64,000 nucleotides of DNA from Spirochaetales bacterium (GCA_003252395.1 QKEL01000009.1:744001-808000); one strand, 5' to 3'. Counted from the first letter of the stretch, positions 9,020-17,951 are shown. Numbers and translations: made by a program. Notes: a model not told the origin generated them from the sequence alone.

Positions 9020-9066
9020 GAACGGACCGCCTTGAATAAAAGAATCAAGGCAAATATACTACCACC

Positions 9067-10389
9067 ATGTCAGACCTTATACAAGCCAGAGTGCTCAAGG
9101 GCTTCAGGGACATGCTTCCCGCCGCCGAAATCGGCCGCGCCCTCCTTGCGGAAACCCTCACGAAAACCTTCCGATCCTTCGGCTTCGTGCCGATCGATAC
9201 CCCCGCGCTGGAATACTCGGAAATTCTCCTTCGCAAGAGCGACGGGGAAACCGAAAAGCAGGTTTTCCGCTTCGAAGACAACGGGGGCCGCGACGTCGCG
9301 CTGCGGTTCGACCTGACCGTTCCCTTCGCCCGCTTCGTGGCCGAGCACAAAGACGAATTGTACCTCCCCTTCAAGCGGTACCATATTTCCAAGGTTTGGC
9401 GCGGGGAAAAGCCCCAAGCGGGCCGCTACCGCGAGTTTACCCAATGCGACTTCGATATCGTGGGCTCCGATTCGGCCGCCGTCGATTTCGAGATTCTTTC
9501 CCTCATGAAAACCGCCCTCGCGGCGATCGGGGTTACCGACGTGACGATCAGGCTTTCCCACCGGGGCGTGTTTAACCGATTCCTCGCCAACCGCGGCCTC
9601 TCGGACCGGAGCGAGGAGATCCTGCGCACCGTGGACAAGCTTTCCAAAATCGGCCGGGACGAGACCAAGGCCCTCCTCGCGGACATCGCGGGCGAGGCCA
9701 ACGCGGCCGACATTCTCGCGTATATCGAGGGCGCCGGCGACGGTCCCGGCAAATTCGAGGCGACGCTCGCCATTATCGAGAAGATGGCCGGCGGCCCCGC
9801 GGAAGACACGCAACGGCTTCGGGACATTCGCGCCTTCATGAACGAAACGGGAATCGCCGATTCCTTCGTCCTTGACCCGTCCATCACCCGCGGCCTCGAC
9901 TATTATACCGGAGTGGTGTACGAAACATTCCTGAACGACCTGCCCGGAATCGGATCGGTGTGCTCGGGCGGCCGTTACGACAACCTGGCCGGGCTTTACA
10001 TGAAGGACCGCATTCCCGGGGTGGGCAGTTCCATCGGCCTTGACCGGCTTATCGCCGCGCTCGACGAGCTCGGCCGCTCGGTGACCAAGCCCAGCTTTAC
10101 CCAGGCGGCGGTTTTTTGCCAAAGAGAGGCTGACATGGCCCTCTATCAGAAGGCGGCCAGCGAGCTTCGAAGCCGCGGAGTCGCCTGCGAAGTGTACCCC
10201 GACCCCAAAAAGATGGGCCAGCAATACGCCTGGGCCGAGAAAAAGGGCATTCCCTGGGGCGTTACGCTCACTCGCGCCGATTCCGCCGCGTCAGGCGCCC
10301 TCAGCGGCCTTACCCTCAAGAACCTGGTCACGAGGGAGACCCTGGAAAACCAAACCCCGGACCAGGCCGCAAAGGCGATCCTGGGATAA
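9067..10389 (+). CDS. hisS: Histidyl-tRNA synthetase
   Basis: 440 residues, class II aminoacyl-tRNA synthetase. N-terminal VLKGFRDMLP, motif 1 region around TPALEYSE, motif 2 YHISKVWRGEKPQAGRYREF, and the histidine-binding RGLDYYTGVVYE plus GIGSVCSGGRYDNL. The C-terminal ~95 residues form the anticodon-binding domain. A strong terminator follows the stop codon within a few bases. The gene appears to be transcribed alone. Confidence 0.97.
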   Translation: MSDLIQARVLKGFRDMLPAAEIGRALLAETLTKTFRSFGFVPIDTPALEYSEILLRKSDGETEKQVFRFEDNGGRDVALRFDLTVPFARFVAEHKDELYLPFKRYHISKVWRGEKPQAGRYREFTQCDFDIVGSDSAAVDFEILSLMKTALAAIGVTDVTIRLSHRGVFNRFLANRGLSDRSEEILRTVDKLSKIGRDETKALLADIAGEANAADILAYIEGAGDGPGKFEATLAIIEKMAGGPAEDTQRLRDIRAFMNETGIADSFVLDPSITRGLDYYTGVVYETFLNDLPGIGSVCSGGRYDNLAGLYMKDRIPGVGSSIGLDRLIAALDELGRSVTKPSFTQAAVFCQREADMALYQKAASELRSRGVACEVYPDPKKMGQQYAWAEKKGIPWGVTLTRADSAASGALSGLTLKNLVTRETLENQTPDQAAKAILG

Positions 10390-10392
10390 ATT

Positions 10393-10434
10393 AAAAAGCC
10401 CGGCCAGGTTCACGCGGAACCGCCGGGCTTTTTT
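10393..10434 (+). terminator. Rho-independent terminator of hisS
   Basis: GCCCGGC pairs with GCCGGGC, with an inner GGTT/AACC stem, followed by TTTTTT. It starts 4 bp after the hisS stop. The A-run on the other side makes it potentially bidirectional, which would also serve the convergent HD-GYP gene. Confidence 0.9.
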
Positions 10435-10449
10435 ATTGGCACTGATCAA

Positions 10450-11931
10450 TCAATCGGGATACATCGTGCGGACCATGTTCATTTCCTCCACCCGGGAGAA
10501 AAACACGTCCATCAGCACGGGGTCGAATTTCTTGCCGGACTCGCTGCGCATGTAGTCGAGGATGGCGGGAATCTCCCAGGCTTCCTTGTATACCCGCTTG
10601 TTGCCCAGGGCGTCGAACACGTCGGCGATCGCGACTATGCGCGAGGCAAGCCCGATTTCCTCGCCCTTTAGGCCCCGCGGATAGCCGGTGCCGTCGTAGT
10701 TTTCGTGGTGCTCCAGGGCGATTCTCGCCGCGGATTTCAAGAGCTCGCGGTTCGAGGACTTGAGCATCTCGAAACCCACGAAAGAGTGGGCCTTCATTTC
10801 CTCGAACTCGTCGGTCGTCAGGGTTTCGGGTTTATTCAGAATCTCGTCGCGGATGGTAAGCTTACCCAGGTCGTGCAGCGAGGCCGCCATCCGGATATGC
10901 TCAGCCTCGTTCTCGTCGCGCCCGCACCCCAGGGCCAAGATACGCGCGATCTCCGCCACGCGCTTTACGTGATTGCCCGTTTCCGCGGAACGGGATTCTG
11001 CGATTTCGCCCAGGGCGAATACCAGTTCGTTCTGCCGGGACTCGAGATCGCGATATAGGTGAAAGTTGTCGACCGCCGCTCCCAGGTTAAGCCGGAAGGC
11101 CTCCAGTAGGTCGCGTTTCCATTCCGACGAGGCGGTCACGTCCTCGAGGATCACGTACACCTCATGGCCCGTTTTCAGCCGAAAGCCGTAAACGCGGAAA
11201 TTCTCGACGGAAAGATAGCTCGAAGAATAATCGTGCGCTTCGATTCGCGCGTACATGTCGGGGTCAACGATCTGGGAAAGCTTCCACCCTTCCAGCGACT
11301 TAAAGCGGCCCGTGGCGGTGGTAACGTACGCGGTTCCGCCGTTGGGGTCCTTGCGGGCGAATACCCCCGAATGCCGGGGGCCGTTTCCCGGGCCGTGCAG
11401 AAAGGACGCCAGTCGCGAAAGGGTTTCCTTTTCGAAATCGCTGACGCTAGAGCTCCTGAAAATGTGCGAGGCCGACTCTATAACGTGCTTCAGGCCGCGG
11501 CGATGGTCGTCGATCGTCGCGAGGGCCTCGTACGCGCGCAGGGCCGTAATGACCGTGGTCCGCAGCTTACGGGCGGTTATTTCCGACTTTTCCAGATAGT
11601 CGTTTATCTCGTACTCGATGGTTACCCGGTCCTCCGGGGCGTGGCCGCATTGACTGGTGCGGATGATTATCTGAACGATTGCGTTTCCCGCGTCGCGGCG
11701 AACGTACTTGATCAGGTCAAGCCCGGCGGTCTCGGTTTCCATGACGATGTCCACGAGAATCAGGGCGATATCGGGATGCTCGTTTAAAACGGATTTCGCG
11801 CCTTCGGCGGTTTGCGAGCCCAGAACGCGGATTGATTTGCCCCGAAACTCAAGGCGTTTCAGGGTTAAGGCGGTAACGGCGTACACGTCCCGGTCGCCGT
11901 CAACTACGAGCACCTTCCAGAATTCCATCAT
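10450..11931 (-). CDS. Response regulator c-di-GMP phosphodiesterase: REC-DUF3369-HD-GYP
   Basis: 493 residues from ATG 11931. The N-terminal receiver (about 1-130) starts FWKVLVVDGDRD with the phospho-acceptor Asp in ILVDIVME. The middle ~180 residues match the DUF3369 domain that joins REC and HD-GYP in this architecture. The C-terminal HD-GYP domain has ETGNHVKRVA, the HD pair in LHDLGKL, ALEHHENYDGTGYPRGL and IADVFDAL, so hydrolysis of c-di-GMP is expected. Its ATG overlaps the stop (TGATG) of a small kinase-like gene upstream, implying coupled translation and a functional link. Output is probably control of motility or surface polysaccharide; the export operon lies next door. Confidence 0.93.
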   Translation of the reverse strand: MMEFWKVLVVDGDRDVYAVTALTLKRLEFRGKSIRVLGSQTAEGAKSVLNEHPDIALILVDIVMETETAGLDLIKYVRRDAGNAIVQIIIRTSQCGHAPEDRVTIEYEINDYLEKSEITARKLRTTVITALRAYEALATIDDHRRGLKHVIESASHIFRSSSVSDFEKETLSRLASFLHGPGNGPRHSGVFARKDPNGGTAYVTTATGRFKSLEGWKLSQIVDPDMYARIEAHDYSSSYLSVENFRVYGFRLKTGHEVYVILEDVTASSEWKRDLLEAFRLNLGAAVDNFHLYRDLESRQNELVFALGEIAESRSAETGNHVKRVAEIARILALGCGRDENEAEHIRMAASLHDLGKLTIRDEILNKPETLTTDEFEEMKAHSFVGFEMLKSSNRELLKSAARIALEHHENYDGTGYPRGLKGEEIGLASRIVAIADVFDALGNKRVYKEAWEIPAILDYMRSESGKKFDPVLMDVFFSRVEEMNMVRTMYPD

Positions 11932-12278
11932 CAGTCCTGCGCTTCGCATTCGCGGATTAGATCCGCGGCGCGAAGTAGGTTGCGCGAAATCAGGCGGGAC
12001 AGTTCCGCGATATCCGCGACATAGGCGGCGCGTTCCTCAGCCGAAAGGGCGCCCGATTCCGCGGCTTGCGCGAAAGAGGCGACCAGGTCTTCAAGGTTGG
12101 TCGCGGCGGTCAGGCCCACCCCGATCGGGGTATTGATCTCCCGAACCAGGGCAGACAAGAGGCCGTCGCATGGGGTTTGTCGATCCTGCTCGCCGGAAAA
12201 TCCTTTTTCCAGCCGGATCACTCGAACGCCCGCCGAATGGCGAGGCGCCCGCATGGTAATCGTTTTCGATGGGGTCAT
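11931..12278 (-). CDS. Truncated histidine-kinase-like protein: dimerisation domain only, phospho-His replaced
   Basis: 115 residues from ATG 12278, chosen because a GGGAG ribosome binding site lies 7 nt upstream; a longer frame opens at 12347. The segment LSALVREINTPIGVGLTAATNL aligns with the H-box helix of kinases that read LVAGVAHEINTPIG, and the second helix LSRLISRNLLRAADLIRE matches the partner helix. The phospho-accepting His is Arg (codon CGG) and no ATPase domain follows; the gene stops and the REC-DUF3369-HD-GYP gene begins in the same four bases. It cannot be a kinase by itself. It could be a dimerisation or docking partner, a dominant-negative kinase fragment, or a decaying gene; the intact frame and good start favour a function. 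Confidence 0.75.
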   Translation of the reverse strand: MTPSKTITMRAPRHSAGVRVIRLEKGFSGEQDRQTPCDGLLSALVREINTPIGVGLTAATNLEDLVASFAQAAESGALSAEERAAYVADIAELSRLISRNLLRAADLIRECEAQD

Positions 12279-12344
12279 CCGTGGGCTCCCAACTGGTATT
12301 GTGGCGTCAGTATAACACGGTTTTTCGTTCTCTAGGGACAATGG

Positions 12345-12378
12345 CAAAAAAAAAACCGCCCGAATGGGCGGATTTTTA
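12345..12378. terminator. Terminator of the polysaccharide export operon
   Basis: CCGCCC-GAAT-GGGCGG stem flanked by ten A on the left and ATTTTTAT on the right. On the - strand it follows the stop of the Wza-like gene by 19 bp and has a T-run of ten. It can also act on the + strand. Confidence 0.85.
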
Positions 12379-12396
12379 TCTATTATGCAACGAGGG

Positions 12397-13995
12397 TCAT
12401 TGTTGGAGGAGCATATACACGGTCAATGATGTGGAAAGCGCCGTAAGCGTCGTGGTTACCACGGGCGCGTACTGGTTAAAATAGAACAGGAAGGAATTGG
12501 TCGAAGCCTCAATCACCGTCTCGGGCGTTATGGGATCGGATTTTTTCATCTTTTTCCCGCTCACGTCGGTAATGCGGACCATCTCGTAGGAGTTCTTGAG
12601 GGTATCGAAGCCCCCGGCCAAGGCCACGTAATACGACCAATCGCGATCCGGGATAAAGGGGTATCGGCCGGGGGTTCGGACCGAACCGGCCACGGTGACG
12701 AAATACTGTCGAAAGGGAATGATGAGCACGTCGTTGGGCTCTACCTCGTATTGGCTCCGATAGGAAGCGTCGTACAGCATGGGGTTGAGGTTTATGGCGA
12801 TGCGCTCGTTGCCCCGTACGATATAGGCGTTGGCCGTATCGGAAACGGCAGAGAACGCGGCCCGGCAGCGGCGCGCCAGGGAAGCGTAATTCTCGCCCGC
12901 GTTAAACCGTATGGACAGGCGGTTTGAGGCTTCCGGCGTGGCGGTCAATTCGCTGCCGCTCGTATCCGTCAGGGCGACCAGGGCATTGGTGGTGGAATCC
13001 TGATGCACCCGCGCGAGGGCGCCTTCCATGAACATTACGGGGATTAGGTCGGTTACGGTTCCCACGTGGACCGTATCGTAATCGTTCAAGGAGTAATCGG
13101 CTTGCACGTCGGAATCGTTAAGGAAGCGCTTAATGCCCGAAACGTTGGCGCTTCCCACGTAACGAACGAGCTCGATTCTGCTCGGATCGGCTATCTGGGA
13201 GAACCCACCGCCATACGATTCGATTAAGCCCTTCAGGTTTTCGCCCTTTAAAAGCTGGTACGTGCCCGGGCGCTCAATGGCCCCGCTGAGGGTAACCGAC
13301 CGCTCGTAGCGGCTGAGGGTAATCACGTCGTCGGGACGGAGCAAAGGATCCTGCGAAAGGTCCCCGTCGCGGAGCGCCTTATATAGGTCATAGACGGCGG
13401 TTTTCCCGCTTACCGAGGTAACGCGAACGTTGCGGACCGATGAATACGGGGTTAAGGAGCCAGAAAGGGCCTCCGAAAGGCGGGTTAGGGGCCAGGCCTG
13501 CTTCTCCTTCGTGGAAACCACCTCACCCTTGAGAGTAACCCGAAAGAGCGCGGGGGCTTCCAGACCGAACTGCACCCCGCTTAAGGGATAATTCTTGCTA
13601 ACGATGGTCTCGATCAAAGACTTCAATTCGGCGAAACTCTTTCCTGAGGCGTCGATTACCGCCAAATTCGAGACCCGTACCTTATAGGTCGTGTCGACCA
13701 ATATCTTGTAGGTTACCGGCTGCGCACCCGCGGCGTAGGCCAACTGGTACACGTCGCCGGCGGTAACCGGGTAAAAGGCCGCGGAAAGCGCAAGCTGGGG
13801 GTTATAGGGCATGCCCGCATCTGTTGAACCGAGAAGGGTTCCGCCCAATGCCTCGGTCCCGAAACCGGAGAGGAGAGCGCCCTCTTGCGCGGCGGATTGG
13901 GAATTTTGGGCCAATAAGGCTTCCAGGCTCGCGTTTTGCGCAAAGACGGAACCGAGGGCAAGGAAGGCCAAGGTGAAAGAGAAAAGCCTTTTCAT
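12397..13995 (-). CDS. Polysaccharide export protein, Wza-like with SLBB domains
   Basis: 532 residues. A signal peptide is clear (MKRLFSFTLAFLALGSVFA). The early VTAGDVYQLAYAAG segment resembles the Poly_export domain. At least two SLBB-type beta-grasp repeats are seen: VTLSGAIERPGTYQL followed by LKGLIESYGGG, and VTVAGSVRTPGRYPF followed by VALAGGFD. The C-terminal ~25 residues are hydrophobic (VVTTTLTALSTSLTVYMLL) and may be the membrane-spanning helix. Such proteins form the outer-membrane channel for capsule or exopolysaccharide. No lipobox Cys follows the signal peptide, unlike E. coli Wza. The ATG overlaps the stop of the Wzz-like gene (ATGA). Last gene of the operon. Confidence 0.85.
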   Translation of the reverse strand: MKRLFSFTLAFLALGSVFAQNASLEALLAQNSQSAAQEGALLSGFGTEALGGTLLGSTDAGMPYNPQLALSAAFYPVTAGDVYQLAYAAGAQPVTYKILVDTTYKVRVSNLAVIDASGKSFAELKSLIETIVSKNYPLSGVQFGLEAPALFRVTLKGEVVSTKEKQAWPLTRLSEALSGSLTPYSSVRNVRVTSVSGKTAVYDLYKALRDGDLSQDPLLRPDDVITLSRYERSVTLSGAIERPGTYQLLKGENLKGLIESYGGGFSQIADPSRIELVRYVGSANVSGIKRFLNDSDVQADYSLNDYDTVHVGTVTDLIPVMFMEGALARVHQDSTTNALVALTDTSGSELTATPEASNRLSIRFNAGENYASLARRCRAAFSAVSDTANAYIVRGNERIAINLNPMLYDASYRSQYEVEPNDVLIIPFRQYFVTVAGSVRTPGRYPFIPDRDWSYYVALAGGFDTLKNSYEMVRITDVSGKKMKKSDPITPETVIEASTNSFLFYFNQYAPVVTTTLTALSTSLTVYMLLQQ

Positions 13996-15011
13996 TTTTT
14001 CCCCCCGGTCAGCTTGGCCATCGCCTCGGGATCTTTTTTAATGTTCTCGACGGCGTTCAGCACGAAGGCGAGAAACACGGAAAAGAAAAAGGCGGCGAAG
14101 GTAACGACGATGCAGAGCATGCCGCGGCTTGGTCCCGATTTTTGGTCGGGAACCTCCGCGTAGCCGAGGACCTGGAATACGGGCGTTTCGCTGGCCATTT
14201 GCACTTTCAAAAGCTCGTACTGTGTTTTTAGTTGGGTATAGACCGCTTCCTGGGCGGTTATCTCCCTTTTAATGCGCGTCGCCTCAAGAACCAGGGAGGA
14301 ACCGTTGGCCGAATAAACGCCGCGCGAGGCGGATTGATCGAGCCTTTGCCCGTCGTTTTCCAGCCGCCTGATTTCATCGAAGGTATTCTGTATGTTCTTT
14401 TCCAGGTTTTCCTTTTGGAGCTGGTTCTTATCGATGCCCATTTCCTTAAAGCGCTTTTCCATGTAGCTTACGCAAAAATTCACCACGTTTTTCGCGAACT
14501 CGGGCTCGATATCGGTAAAGGAGATGGAGAATACGCCCGCCTCGTCGTCGAAGCCGGCGGAAAGGTTCTTCTTGAGGGCTTTGCGGCTCTCGGCCCGGGG
14601 CGACTTCGTGATTTTGTACCGGTTAATCAAATCAAATTGATCCACTACCGTGTCCAGGAATGAATCGGAACCCGCAAGATATACCGCCAGGGCGCTATAG
14701 GTGGATCCGGAAGGCACGTTTACCCCCGCGAGACTCGCCAGGCTTCCCAACCCGGACGAGGCAAGCATGGAAGAAAGCCCGCCGCCGGAGGAAGAGGAGT
14801 CGTTAATCAACATGGTGGCCTTGGGCGTATATTCGTTGGGAAGAAAACTTTTCTCCGGGGGAAGGATGAGGGAAAGCGCGGCGGCCAAGAGGACGCCAAG
14901 CATGCCCGCAAGGGTAATGCCGATTATCAGCAGCTTTCTGCGCAAAAGCACCGCCAAGAGATCGATCAGGTCAATTTCATCGCCATTTTCCATTCGTTCC
15001 GTTTCTTCCAT
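13992..15011 (-). CDS. Wzz-family chain length determinant / polysaccharide co-polymerase
   Basis: 339 residues with the two-helix Wzz layout: cytoplasmic N-terminus DEIDLIDLLAVLLRRK leading into TM1 (about 28-53), a large periplasmic helical domain with a coiled-coil stretch (FDEIRRLENDGQRLD), and the proline-rich PDQKSGPSRG just before TM2 (about 300-322). No C-terminal tyrosine-kinase domain is present, so this is the O-antigen-type or capsule co-polymerase without kinase. It overlaps the Wza-like gene and lies 12 bp downstream of a WecA-like transferase, forming an assembly-export operon that would serve the Wzy polymer made by the AT-rich cluster. Confidence 0.88.
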   Translation of the reverse strand: MEETERMENGDEIDLIDLLAVLLRRKLLIIGITLAGMLGVLLAAALSLILPPEKSFLPNEYTPKATMLINDSSSSGGGLSSMLASSGLGSLASLAGVNVPSGSTYSALAVYLAGSDSFLDTVVDQFDLINRYKITKSPRAESRKALKKNLSAGFDDEAGVFSISFTDIEPEFAKNVVNFCVSYMEKRFKEMGIDKNQLQKENLEKNIQNTFDEIRRLENDGQRLDQSASRGVYSANGSSLVLEATRIKREITAQEAVYTQLKTQYELLKVQMASETPVFQVLGYAEVPDQKSGPSRGMLCIVVTFAAFFFSVFLAFVLNAVENIKKDPEAMAKLTGGKK

Positions 15012-15023
15012 TCCGCCGTTCCG

Positions 15024-16079
15024 TTACAATAGTTTTGATTTTTCCAGTATTTCCTCTTTCCGCACGTGAATCACGGTAAAAAAGAGAATTCCGAGTATAT
15101 ATACGCTGACCAGGGTTATGAGCGCCGTAAGGCCCCGGGTTCGGCTCGCGACAAGCACGAGCAGGCTGATCAGGGTTTGAAACGACGCGAGTATGACGAG
15201 GCTTTGACGGGCGGTAAAGCCCATCATCATGAGCTTGTGGTGCAAATGGAATTTGTCCGGCTCCAAAAAGCTGCGACCCTCGCGGGTCCGCCGCCACAGC
15301 GCGGCAACGGTATCGAATAGGGGGATAATCAGGATCGCGCCCGCGAAGAGCACGTTAACGCCCACGAAACCGTCCTTTCCGGGTATGAGGGGCAATACCG
15401 CGAGCGTGAAACCGAGAAACTGGCTCCCCCCGTCGCCCATAAAAAGCTTGGCCTTGGGGATAGGCAGGTTATACAGGAGGAAGCCGCCGATCGAAAGGGC
15501 GAGGATAACGCAATACATGATGGCGTCGATATTTCCGTTCAGGCGGAAGATGTAGGCGAAGGTGAGCGCCGCGATAAGGGAAACGACGCCCGCGAGGCCG
15601 TCAATGCCGTCTATCAGGTTTACCGCGTTGGTTACGCCGATTATCCAGCAGAAGGTGATCACGTAGCCAGCCCAGCCCAGATTGAAGGGAACGCCAAGGC
15701 CCACGATGCGCAGGGTATGAAAGACGTATCCCGCGAAAATAACGATTAAGGCGGCGGCGATTTGGACCAAGAGCTTGATTCTGGCGCGCCAGGGAAGGAG
15801 GTCGTCCCATACGCCCATGACGAACACGAGGGCGCTTCCCACGATCAGGCCCCAAACGCGGAATCCGGTGGTTCCTTCCCGGAGGATCGTATAGACGAGC
15901 AGCCCGACGACGAAGCCGAGAAAGATTCCCACCCCGCCCAAACGGGGAACGTTGCCGGTATGCACCTTTCGGGAATCGACATGGTCATACAGGCCAAAGC
16001 GCCGGGTAAAAATCAGAACGAAGAAGATCGAGATAAAAGAAACCAAAAACGCGACGGCCGCCGCGATCAATGAATCCAT
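15024..16079 (-). CDS. WecA/MraY-family undecaprenyl-phosphate sugar-1-phosphate transferase (copy 1)
   Basis: 351 residues, polytopic with about ten hydrophobic segments. Family motifs: HTGNVPRLGGVGIF near the N-terminus, MGVWDDLLPWRAR, NAVNLIDGIDGLAG, FMGDGGSQFLGF and the WecA-type HLHHKLM near residue 280. These enzymes load a HexNAc-1-phosphate from a UDP-sugar on undecaprenyl phosphate to start a glycan. It is closely similar to the gene just upstream, so the pair looks like a tandem duplication. It leads directly into wzz- and wza-like genes. Confidence 0.9.
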   Translation of the reverse strand: MDSLIAAAVAFLVSFISIFFVLIFTRRFGLYDHVDSRKVHTGNVPRLGGVGIFLGFVVGLLVYTILREGTTGFRVWGLIVGSALVFVMGVWDDLLPWRARIKLLVQIAAALIVIFAGYVFHTLRIVGLGVPFNLGWAGYVITFCWIIGVTNAVNLIDGIDGLAGVVSLIAALTFAYIFRLNGNIDAIMYCVILALSIGGFLLYNLPIPKAKLFMGDGGSQFLGFTLAVLPLIPGKDGFVGVNVLFAGAILIIPLFDTVAALWRRTREGRSFLEPDKFHLHHKLMMMGFTARQSLVILASFQTLISLLVLVASRTRGLTALITLVSVYILGILFFTVIHVRKEEILEKSKLL

Positions 16080-16171
16080 ATTTTTTTCGAGCGCTCCCTA
16101 TAGTGCTGTCCATGAGGATACCCTAAGTCAACGAAAATTTAAACCAAGGGGCGCGGGAATTCGTTACAATG

Positions 16172-17233
16172 TTAGCCGTATCGGGCGCTGCGCAGGAGGG
16201 CGGCCTTTTTCTTGTAATGCATGAGGGTGAAAAAGGCGATGCCGGCGGCATAGGCGCCGAGCAACGCCAAATCGGACGCGATTCCCGCCTCGAGCGAGGC
16301 GAAAGCCACGGCCCCGCCCAGGGACAGTTGGAAAAGGAGCACGACCAGGAGGGATTTCTTTACCGATAAGCCCGAAAGAAGCAGTTTATGGTGAATATGG
16401 AACCGGTCGGGACTATCGATGGGTCGTCGCTCGCGAAGGCGGCGCCAGATGGCGGCGATGGTGTCGAAAAGCGGTATGAGCAGAACGGCGCCGGCGAAGG
16501 GCAAGGCAACCGAGGCTCCGGAACCGCGCGAGCGGATAAGGGGAAGAACGGCGAGCATAAAGCCGAGGAATTGGCTTCCGCCGTCGCCCATGAAGATTTT
16601 CGCCTTTGGAAAGGGAAGGTTAAACACCATGAAGGCGAACACGGCCGCGACCAAAAGCGCGCACAGAAGCGCGGCGTGCGGGTTGCCCGCGCGAAGGAAG
16701 AATAAGGCGTATACGCCGGCCACCGAGGCGGTTATCACGCTCGCGAGGCCGTCCATGCCGTCAATGAGGTTTACGGCGTTTATGACCCCGAGTATCCAGG
16801 CAAACGTGAGTGGGTACCCCCATATACCTAAGCTCACCGTTCCCATGGCGCCCAGGGGAAGTATCTCGAAGCGAAAGCCGCCCCAGAGTACCAAAAGAGC
16901 GGCGAGGGCCTGGAGGCAAAATTTTGGCTTGGGGCTCCAGGGACGCAGATCGTCCCAAAACCCCATGCTGAATATGACTACGGAGGCCGCAATAAGGCTA
17001 TAGAAATTGCTTTGAAAGGTCAATACCTCGTCGCCCAGCAGGGTAAAGAGGATAAAACCGGCGAAAAAACCCGCAAAAATACCCATTCCCCCAAGCCGCG
17101 GAACGTTTCCGGTATGAATTTTGCGGTCATCGATCTTATCGTAAATGCCATACCGGCAGGAGACGCGCAAAATGCCGTAAATGGAGACAAGTGATACGCA
17201 AAAGGTCAACGCGAGAAGGAATAGGCTTTTCAA
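16172..17233 (-). CDS. WecA/MraY-family undecaprenyl-phosphate sugar-1-phosphate transferase (copy 2)
   Basis: 353 residues with the same layout as its downstream neighbour: HTGNVPRLGGMGIF, MGFWDDLRPW, NAVNLIDGMDGLAS, FMGDGGSQFLGF and HIHHKLLLSG. Start is TTG at 17233 (TTGAAAAGC), with GGAG about 10 nt upstream; no nearer ATG fits the family N-terminus. A perfect 18-bp palindrome begins 16 bp upstream of the start. A 92-bp gap separates the two paralogues. Specialisation for different UDP-sugars or lipid carriers is possible but cannot be read from the sequence. Confidence 0.88.
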   Translation of the reverse strand: MKSLFLLALTFCVSLVSIYGILRVSCRYGIYDKIDDRKIHTGNVPRLGGMGIFAGFFAGFILFTLLGDEVLTFQSNFYSLIAASVVIFSMGFWDDLRPWSPKPKFCLQALAALLVLWGGFRFEILPLGAMGTVSLGIWGYPLTFAWILGVINAVNLIDGMDGLASVITASVAGVYALFFLRAGNPHAALLCALLVAAVFAFMVFNLPFPKAKIFMGDGGSQFLGFMLAVLPLIRSRGSGASVALPFAGAVLLIPLFDTIAAIWRRLRERRPIDSPDRFHIHHKLLLSGLSVKKSLLVVLLFQLSLGGAVAFASLEAGIASDLALLGAYAAGIAFFTLMHYKKKAALLRSARYG

Positions 17234-17248
17234 CTTTTTATCGCTCCG

Positions 17249-17266
17249 ATTACCCTAGAGGGTAAT
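17249..17266. promoter_or_regulatory. Perfect 18-bp palindrome upstream of the WecA-like gene
   Basis: ATTACCCT and AGGGTAAT face each other across AG, 15 bp before the TTG start of the WecA-like gene. Its position overlaps where a transcript start or promoter would lie, so it could be an operator for the polysaccharide export operon. There is no T-run, which argues against a terminator. Confidence 0.5.
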
Positions 17267-17358
17267 TCATGAGCGCAAAAAAAACCGGAAAAAAAGGAAA
17301 AATTTCCCTAATTTCTTTTACGGTAAAAAGCCCTTCCTTACGCGATTATCCGACCGAG

Positions 17359-17913
17359 TTACCTACCCGACTGGCTCACGCGCTCCAGGCGATTAATGTC
17401 GTAGCCAAAACCCACGGCCTTTTCCAAGAGTTTGGCGTAATCGTCGGTAGAGGGGTTTGCCTCTTTCGACATGACCCAGAGGAAGTCCATGGAAGAACTG
17501 CCCACGAGCATGAATCGATAATCGTCGCTCACGTATATCAGGCGGTACTTCAGCCAGACGAAGGGGATGAAGCTGACTTCCATTTGACCGGGCTTTTCCG
17601 GGTCGGGAATGCGCAATTTTTGCTTCAGAACCTTTCGGGGCCCGGTATCCGACCCCTTGTTTCCTTCGTAGCGAACCGACCACGTACCGTCTTTATTCGG
17701 TATATAGATATCGCAGGTATTTACCCAGTCTTTCGCCACGGGTATGGGTATGCGGGAAATCTCGAACCATTTTCCCTCAAAACGCGCAAAGTCCACCTTC
17801 TCTACCGTGGGGATCTCGAGGGCAGCGTTCTTTTTCGGCGCGCCGAAGAGAAGCGATCCGGCGCTCGCTATCATCATGAAAAAAATGCCGTACGCGATTC
17901 GTTTTCCGTTCAT
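17359..17913 (-). CDS. Secreted lipocalin-family protein
   Basis: 184 residues from ATG 17913, which has an AAGGAG ribosome binding site 6-7 nt upstream. An N-terminal signal peptide is present (MNGKRIAYGIFFMMIASAGSLLFGA), with cleavage likely after FGA. The lipocalin hallmark GKWFEISRIPIP sits near residue 50, with strand motifs WSVRYEGN, MEVSFIPFVWLKYRLIYVSDDY and the closing DFLWVMSKE, as in the bacterial Blc group. Unlike Blc it has no lipobox Cys, so it is probably periplasmic. It is divergent from an envelope-protein gene and shares with it a palindrome-containing intergenic region. A second lipocalin lies 1.2 kb away. Confidence 0.85.
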   Translation of the reverse strand: MNGKRIAYGIFFMMIASAGSLLFGAPKKNAALEIPTVEKVDFARFEGKWFEISRIPIPVAKDWVNTCDIYIPNKDGTWSVRYEGNKGSDTGPRKVLKQKLRIPDPEKPGQMEVSFIPFVWLKYRLIYVSDDYRFMLVGSSSMDFLWVMSKEANPSTDDYAKLLEKAVGFGYDINRLERVSQSGR

Positions 17914-17951
17914 TTTCCGCTCCTTATCAATAACTTTTCTTGTCAAAAAGA

